Shown piece after piece: positions 1 to 3,914 of a stretch of 6,776 nucleotides of DNA. Positions within the stretch are counted from its first letter, which is position 1. Each line of letters begins with the position of its first letter. The notes beneath the pieces are model-generated. The model did not search any database, was not told the origin of the DNA, and worked only from the letters and a program-made list of their open reading frames with translations. The stretch is from Bacteroidales bacterium. GTDB taxonomy: Bacteria > Bacteroidota > Bacteroidia > Bacteroidales > UBA12481. The DNA lies in contig JAGHDB010000188.1 in NCBI GenBank assembly GCA_021160155.1, positions 1 to 6,776 of the forward strand. The letters are read 5' to 3'. Position numbers and translations under genes: made by a program.

Positions 1-936
1 CAATACATCGGGGGAGATTCGACTTATATCATCATCCCCAATGAAGTGATGGAGATGAATTGTCTGCTGCCCTATGCAGGCGAAGGTTTTTTCCCGGCTT
101 CACTGGCCGAGCCGATGTCGTGCATCGTAGGGGCTTTTCATGCCGGTTACCATGTGCCAACCGGTACGTACCGGCATGAAATGGGGATCAAAACGGGAGG
201 TAACCTGGCTATTCTGGCGGGTGGCGGACCGATGGGTCTGGGGAGTATTGATTATGCCCTGCATCACAGCCGGAAGCCCGGTTTATTGGTGGTGACGGAT
301 ATTGATGATGACCGCCTCGCCCGGGCTGAAAAACTTTTTCAGGTTGCAGCGGCAAAAAACGGGATACGTTTGGTCTGTTTGAATACGGATAAAGAAAAAA
401 ATCCCGTGGCCCGGTTGTTGTTACTTACCCGGGGCAGGGGATTTGACGATGTATTCGTGTTTGCCCCGGTGAAATCTGTGGTGGAGCAGGCTGATCAGAT
501 TCTGGGACGGGACGGTTGCCTCAACTTTTTTGCCGGTCCGACCCGGCCGGACTTTAAAGCCGAACTGAACTTTTATAACGTCCATTACGCAGCCACTCAT
601 ATTGTGGGCACCAGCGGGGGTAATACCGATGATATGCGTGAATCCCTCGAATTAATGTCACAGGGAACAGTCAACCCGTCTATGATGATTACCCATGTGG
701 GAGGACTTGATGCGGTAGTAGAAACTACTAAAAACCTGCCCCATATTCCGGGTGGTAAAAAACTGATCTATACGCACCTTTCCCTGCCGCTTTTTGCATT
801 GAAAGATCTTCCCGGGCTGGCAAAGAATGATCCGTTTTTTCAGGGGCTTCATGAAATCGTTGCAAAGAACGACTTTATCTGGAACCTCGAAGCAGAGGCT
901 TATTTACTCGAAAAAGGGAAATCAATTAACCATTAG
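1..936 (+). CDS. MDR-family zinc-type dehydrogenase, L-sorbose-1-phosphate reductase-like (5' end cut off)
   Basis: The frame is open from the first base, so the gene starts before the window; 311 residues are visible and the ATG at 46 is internal. The protein is the NAD(P)-binding and C-terminal part of a medium-chain dehydrogenase/reductase. The Rossmann glycine motif is AGGGPMGLG (G74-G81), and an acidic residue follows the second strand (VVTDID, D100), which usually favours NAD(H). The stretches FDDVFVFAPV, GRDGCLNFFAGP, NFYNVHYAATHIVGTSGGNT and IPGGKKLIYT resemble, from memory, the family annotated as L-sorbose-1-phosphate reductase or zinc-binding dehydrogenase, which oxidises or reduces sugar (phosphate) polyols in the cytoplasm. 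The catalytic zinc ligands would lie mostly in the missing N-terminal GroES-like domain, so they cannot be checked. Substrate is inferred from the family only. It ends 12 bases before the next gene, suggesting co-transcription. Confidence 0.85.
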   Translation, partial: QYIGGDSTYIIIPNEVMEMNCLLPYAGEGFFPASLAEPMSCIVGAFHAGYHVPTGTYRHEMGIKTGGNLAILAGGGPMGLGSIDYALHHSRKPGLLVVTDIDDDRLARAEKLFQVAAAKNGIRLVCLNTDKEKNPVARLLLLTRGRGFDDVFVFAPVKSVVEQADQILGRDGCLNFFAGPTRPDFKAELNFYNVHYAATHIVGTSGGNTDDMRESLELMSQGTVNPSMMITHVGGLDAVVETTKNLPHIPGGKKLIYTHLSLPLFALKDLPGLAKNDPFFQGLHEIVAKNDFIWNLEAEAYLLEKGKSINH

Positions 937-948
937 AAATTTTTCAGA

Positions 949-1359
949 ATGAAACTATTAATGATTTACATGCGGAAATTCTCTTACACACCTACCGTTA
1001 AAACTATTGAAACCATGCCGGATGACGCCCGTGGAAAGAGTTTCACAGAGGTGCAAACTGCTTTTATCCAGGTAGAACAGGCGGATGAAGAACAAGAATC
1101 TGCCGTCACCAAAAAGTTGTTGAAAAACCTGAAATGGATCGCCGGTAAGAATAATACCAAACATATTGTCTTACATTCATTTGCCCATTTGTCTGATAGT
1201 AAAGCCGATCCGGAATTTACCAAAACTCTTTTCGATCATGTGGAAGAACGATTAACCAATTCCGGGTTTGTAGTGGACCAAACGCCATTCGGCTATTTTC
1301 TGGATTTAGAAGTGGATGCTCCGGGATATTCACTTGCCAGGGTGTTTAAAGACATATGA
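949..1359 (+). CDS. Free-standing archaeal-type threonyl-tRNA synthetase editing domain protein
   Basis: A 136-residue protein matching, along its whole length, the N-terminal editing domain of archaeal ThrRS (the DTD-like fold known from Pyrococcus abyssi). It has an N-terminal strand KLLMIYM, then VQTAFIQVEQADE, HSFAHLSDS (H80) and TPFGYFLDLEV. In archaea this domain removes serine wrongly attached to tRNA-Thr. Here it has no synthetase attached. Aligned by eye to the remembered Pyrococcus domain, the histidine of FAHLS is kept, but the lysine after PFGYY (K121 there) is Leu118 and the glutamate after PLA (E134 there) is Arg131. The activity may therefore be altered or lost. The first ATG is chosen because it supplies the conserved first strand; the ATGs at 961 and 970 would cut into it. 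No Shine-Dalgarno is visible, as is common in Bacteroidota. It follows the dehydrogenase by 12 bases and is probably translated from the same mRNA. Confidence 0.85.
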   Translation: MKLLMIYMRKFSYTPTVKTIETMPDDARGKSFTEVQTAFIQVEQADEEQESAVTKKLLKNLKWIAGKNNTKHIVLHSFAHLSDSKADPEFTKTLFDHVEERLTNSGFVVDQTPFGYFLDLEVDAPGYSLARVFKDI

Positions 1360-1406
1360 TTTAATACGGTTTTCACGGAATTATTTGTTACATTGCTTCA
1401 GCAGGG

Positions 1407-1432
1407 CCGGCTTGTATTTCAAGAGCCGGAGG
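1407..1432 (+). promoter_or_regulatory. Hairpin overlapping the Shine-Dalgarno-like site of the histidine kinase gene
   Basis: In the 85-base gap before the kinase gene, CCGGCT (1407-1412) can pair with AGCCGG (1424-1429) around an 11-base loop. The 3' arm shares two bases with GGAGG (1428-1432), the only Shine-Dalgarno-like site before the kinase ATG at 1445, with 12 bases between. No T-run follows, so it is not an intrinsic terminator. A role in limiting translation is inference. The GGAGG supports ATG 1445 over the upstream in-frame start at 1316. Confidence 0.35.
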
Positions 1433-1444
1433 TTTATACTATAT

Positions 1445-2887
1445 ATGCATAAAAGAGGTTTCGGGATATTAATAATTATCTGGACTCTGTTAATATTGAG
1501 TGCCGGATTTGTCAATATCTGGTTTTCAAACAGAAGCAGTAAAGAGAGAATAAAGGCTTCGGCAAACAGTTTTTTCAAAGAGATTGTAACCATACGAAGC
1601 TGGAATGCGCTTCATGGAGGTGTCTATGTCAGAATAGACAGTGATAATTTGCCGAATCCCTATCTAAAGGTACCTAACCGCGATCTATATGTAAATGATA
1701 CACTTTCACTTACTTTGATCAATCCGGCCTATATGACCCGGCAGATAGGTGAATTGGCCCAGGTCAGAGATAACGTGCATTTTCATATCACTTCGCTTAG
1801 GCCCATTCGCGAAGCGAACCATGCGGATGCCTGGGAAACCGAAGCATTAAAAAGTTTTGAAAACGGCAACCCGGAGTATTTTGAGCGGGTTAAAATGGGA
1901 GATTCTGTTTATTACCGTTATATGGCTCCACTTTGGGTTGAACCTTCGTGTCTTAAATGCCATGCCAAGCAGGGTTATCACCTTGGGGATATCCGGGGGG
2001 GCATCAGTGTCAGCCTTAAGGGGGCTCCGTATGACCGGCAATACGGTTATGATACACTCAGGATGGGAGTGATCTATATTGTCATTTTTTTTCTTGGACT
2101 GTGGGGATTGCTATATGTACGAAAATTTACCTGGAATCAGTTTAAAATTATCCGGGATCATAACCGCAAATTGCGGGAGCACGAGCAAAAATTAAAACAG
2201 AATAACAAGCAGATGGAGAAACTCATCTCCGTTATTGCCCATGATTTACGTGGGCCGATTGGTAACTTAATGGTAACCAGCGATCTGTTGAATTCAGACG
2301 ACGATGGAATCAGCCCTGAACACCGCAGGAAACTGGTGGCAAACTTACATCGTTCAGCTGAAAGTACATATGAATTATTGCTTCATCTGCTTTCATGGGC
2401 AAAAGCCAAAAGAGGAACCATGCCCTGCCGGCCTGAAAAAATACCGGTCGGCGAACTGGTTGATGATGCGGTTCAGGTGCTACAACCCGCTGCTAAAAGT
2501 AAATCACTGGTTGTAACAAAAAATGTGGATCCGGTACAGATCTTTGCCGATCGTGACATGATGAGAACTGTGATTAGAAATATCCTGGGTAATGCGGTGA
2601 AATTTACCCATCGTGGTGGCCGGATCAGGATTGAAGCACATCAGGCAACTGCCGGTTCAGTTGATATCATTGTGGAGGATTCCGGGGTAGGGATATCAAA
2701 AGAGCTGATCGATCAATTTTTTCAGTCCGGAGAAATATCTTCTTCACAAGGTACGGACGGAGAGAAAGGAACCGGACTGGGATTGCTGCTGATAAAAGAA
2801 TTTATTGAGACCAATAAGGGAAAACTTCGCATTGAAAGCGAACCGGGTAAAGGAACAAGAGTAATCCTTTCGATGCCGGCCGGTTAA
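1445..2887 (+). CDS. Membrane sensor histidine kinase with periplasmic c-type haem (Tll0287-like/DUF3365) sensor domain
   Basis: A 480-residue kinase. Membrane segments lie at about residues 6-26 and 207-226. The region between them should be periplasmic and looks like a Tll0287-like (DUF3365) domain: it ends with YRYMAPLWVEPSCLKCHAKQG, where C169-L-K-C172-H173 is a haem c attachment motif, followed by GDIRGGISVSL. After the second membrane segment comes a charged, coiled-coil-like linker (about 230-262). Then HisKA with VIAHDLRGPIGN (phospho-acceptor H266), and HATPase_c with the N box RNILGNAVKF (N379, N383), G1 box VEDSGVGIS (D412) and G2 box GTGLGL (442-446). There is no receiver domain, so a separate response regulator is needed; none is in the window. 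Relatives are thought to sense redox state or small gases through the haem; the ligand here is unknown. ATG 1445 is preferred because it puts the first membrane helix at the N-terminus; the frame is open from 1316, but that start would overlap the upstream gene by 44 bases. Confidence 0.9.
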   Translation: MHKRGFGILIIIWTLLILSAGFVNIWFSNRSSKERIKASANSFFKEIVTIRSWNALHGGVYVRIDSDNLPNPYLKVPNRDLYVNDTLSLTLINPAYMTRQIGELAQVRDNVHFHITSLRPIREANHADAWETEALKSFENGNPEYFERVKMGDSVYYRYMAPLWVEPSCLKCHAKQGYHLGDIRGGISVSLKGAPYDRQYGYDTLRMGVIYIVIFFLGLWGLLYVRKFTWNQFKIIRDHNRKLREHEQKLKQNNKQMEKLISVIAHDLRGPIGNLMVTSDLLNSDDDGISPEHRRKLVANLHRSAESTYELLLHLLSWAKAKRGTMPCRPEKIPVGELVDDAVQVLQPAAKSKSLVVTKNVDPVQIFADRDMMRTVIRNILGNAVKFTHRGGRIRIEAHQATAGSVDIIVEDSGVGISKELIDQFFQSGEISSSQGTDGEKGTGLGLLLIKEFIETNKGKLRIESEPGKGTRVILSMPAG

Positions 2888-2943
2888 ATTTTCGATACGG
2901 GTATGATAAAAGTAATTTTGTTTTTCTGTTTATTCCCGATATT

Positions 2944-3690
2944 TCATAAAACAAATCTCCAGATTAATTTAGCCTGTACAGTAGTATTTTTAATCTGCCA
3001 TTGCGTATTGTCAGTATCAATCAATTGATTGACAACAAAATAAAAATTTGTTCCGGGAGTCGGAATCCAGTTCACGCGGAAATTCAGTAACAGTTCTTTG
3101 TCTTCGTTGTTCCACTGACCGAACAGAGAGCCGAACAGATCGGGATTTACGGCAAAATTAACTCTTCCCCCGACCTCATGAACCACAAATGATCCTTCAG
3201 GCAGAGTAATGTCATTACGGGTATAATCGCATTGCAACCTGACATGGCGATTGATTTGCCAGGTCAGTTGACTTTCCAACGCGGTACGTTTGCCGTTATA
3301 AAAACCGCCCCAGTTCACAAACATAGATCCGTACAAGGGTCTTCCGTCAAATGTTTCGAATTGCAGTTCCCAGTCGGTGAACCCGTATTTATCTTTCGGT
3401 ATGCTGATGTCCTCATGAATATTAAAATCTTTGGTCAGGTTTTCTATTTTTCGCTGGAAATTGAACTCCATGAATTCACCGCTTTTTGTGGTGAAACCCA
3501 AAGGCCTGAATTCTGTCCACAAAGACTGCATTTTTTTTGTCCGGTCATCAAAATAGTAATTGAAATCGAATGGTTTAAAAACCAATCGTTGGATCCAGGG
3601 TAACCATTTCGGCCTTGGTTTGATATGCATATCCGAGCTGATCATCACGATAAAGTACGAACTTTGTTTTTTATGAAAGGTTTCATAATT
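2944..3690 (-). pseudogene. C-terminal remnant of a DUF5916 outer-membrane protein
   Basis: The minus-strand frame is open from 3690 to the stop at 2944-2946. It encodes a beta-rich C-terminus like that of DUF5916 proteins, which usually follow a CBM9-like domain. Recognisable parts are LWTEFRPLGFTTKSGEFMEF, then WELQFETFDGRPLYGSMFVN, WGGFYNGKR and NFRVNWIPTPGTNFYFVVNQ. Alternating aromatic strands and the final IWRFVL fit an outer-membrane barrel end. Family members are usually about 700-900 residues; only about 234 remain from the possible starts at 3648 (GTG) or 3645 (ATG). Coding similarity seems to continue upstream of them (residues YETFHKKQSSYFIVM) to an in-frame stop at 3691-3693. There is no signal peptide, no CBM9-like domain and no continuation in other frames up to 3800. 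A fragment without export signal could not reach the outer membrane, so I call it a broken gene. It runs convergent to the kinase gene, 56 bases away. Confidence 0.7.
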
Positions 3691-3799
3691 TTATCATTCT
3701 GAACTACTGATCAATCCGAAAGACATGAGGCGTTTAATAATTCGTATAATAGAATTAGGGAAAACGAGAAACCTCTCAAATCGGGTTGGATTTACTCTT
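3691..3799. other. Gene-free, AT-rich stretch between the truncated gene and the CRISPR-Cas locus
   Basis: No coding similarity was found on either strand. A 30-codon plus-strand frame (ATG at 3725) has no recognisable content. This stretch probably contains the break point between the old chromosomal gene and the CRISPR-Cas locus, and it may hold the cas9 promoter. I could not identify a convincing promoter of either the housekeeping or the Bacteroidota type on the plus strand. Confidence 0.4.
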
Positions 3800-3829
3800 A
3801 AAAAAAAGCGACCTTAAAAAGGCCGCTTT
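3800..3829 (-). terminator. Rho-independent terminator at the 3' end of the tracrRNA
   Basis: On the minus strand AAAGCGGCC (3829-3821) pairs with GGTCGCTTT (3813-3805) over 9 bp with one G-U pair, around the loop TTTTTAA. It is followed directly by more T residues, giving a run of eight T over 3807-3800. The plus strand has no T-run after the hairpin, so it stops minus-strand transcription only. It closes the tracrRNA unit and also insulates the DUF5916 remnant from it. Confidence 0.85.
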
Positions 3830-3882
3830 AAATGTTTTCACAACGGAATAATCCTTATTGTGAATAGCTTCAAATTGTGTAG
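3800..3882 (-). ncRNA. Predicted tracrRNA of the type II CRISPR-Cas system
   Basis: This unit lies directly upstream of cas9 and is transcribed away from it. In order on the minus strand: an anti-repeat ending in TTTGAAGCTATTCACAAT (about 3875-3857), a nexus-like element AAGGATTATTCCG (3856-3844) with a GGA/TCC mini-stem, then TTGTGAAAACATTT, then the terminator hairpin. The plus strand of the anti-repeat reads ATTGTGAATAGCTTCAAA, very like the 5' end of the 46-48-base repeats of Bacteroidota type II-C arrays (typically starting GTTGTG and containing a GCTTTCAAA-like block). The AAGGATTATTCCG plus GTTGTGAAAACATT core also matches my memory of tracrRNAs from such systems. The 5' end is not defined; the promoter candidate suggests it falls near 3875-3880. 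The RNA would pair with crRNA repeats, be trimmed by RNase III and load into Cas9. Only one repeat-like copy exists here, so it is not an array. Confidence 0.8.
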
Positions 3883-3914
3883 CCAAGATAGTTAATTTTT
3901 AATATATAACCAAA
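3883..3914 (-). promoter_or_regulatory. Candidate Bacteroidota-type promoter for the tracrRNA
   Basis: On the minus strand TTTG (3914-3911) and TATCTTGG (3890-3883) are separated by exactly 20 bases. The Bacteroidota primary sigma consensus is TTTG, 19-21 bases, TAnnTTTG; the -7 element here has one mismatch. The -33 box overlaps the first base of the cas9 start codon. Transcription would start around 3875-3880, just before the anti-repeat core. The match was found by eye in AT-rich sequence, so chance is possible. Confidence 0.5.

Noticed and set aside
1316..1444. Longer N-terminus for the histidine kinase from an in-frame start at 1316
   Set aside because: It would overlap the editing-domain gene by 44 bases, adds 43 residues unlike a signal or membrane segment, and the GGAGG plus the membrane helix favour ATG 1445.
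2888..2943. Shared terminator between the convergent kinase and DUF5916 genes
   Set aside because: CGGG and CCCG can pair only across a loop of roughly 30 bases, and the T-rich stretch lies inside that loop, not after a stem.
3232..3603. 123-codon plus-strand reading frame
   Set aside because: It lies entirely antisense to the DUF5916 coding frame, which has clear family similarity; the plus-strand product resembles nothing.
3725..3817. 30-codon plus-strand frame upstream of cas9, a possible small protein
   Set aside because: No recognisable content or ribosome-binding site, and its end runs into the tracrRNA terminator hairpin.
3805..3829. The hairpin as a plus-strand terminator or attenuator of cas9
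   Set aside because: On the plus strand the stem is followed by AAATG and not by a T-run.
3857..3893. A CRISPR repeat or array
   Set aside because: Only one repeat-like copy exists and it is joined to a nexus-like element and terminator, as expected for an anti-repeat and not for an array.
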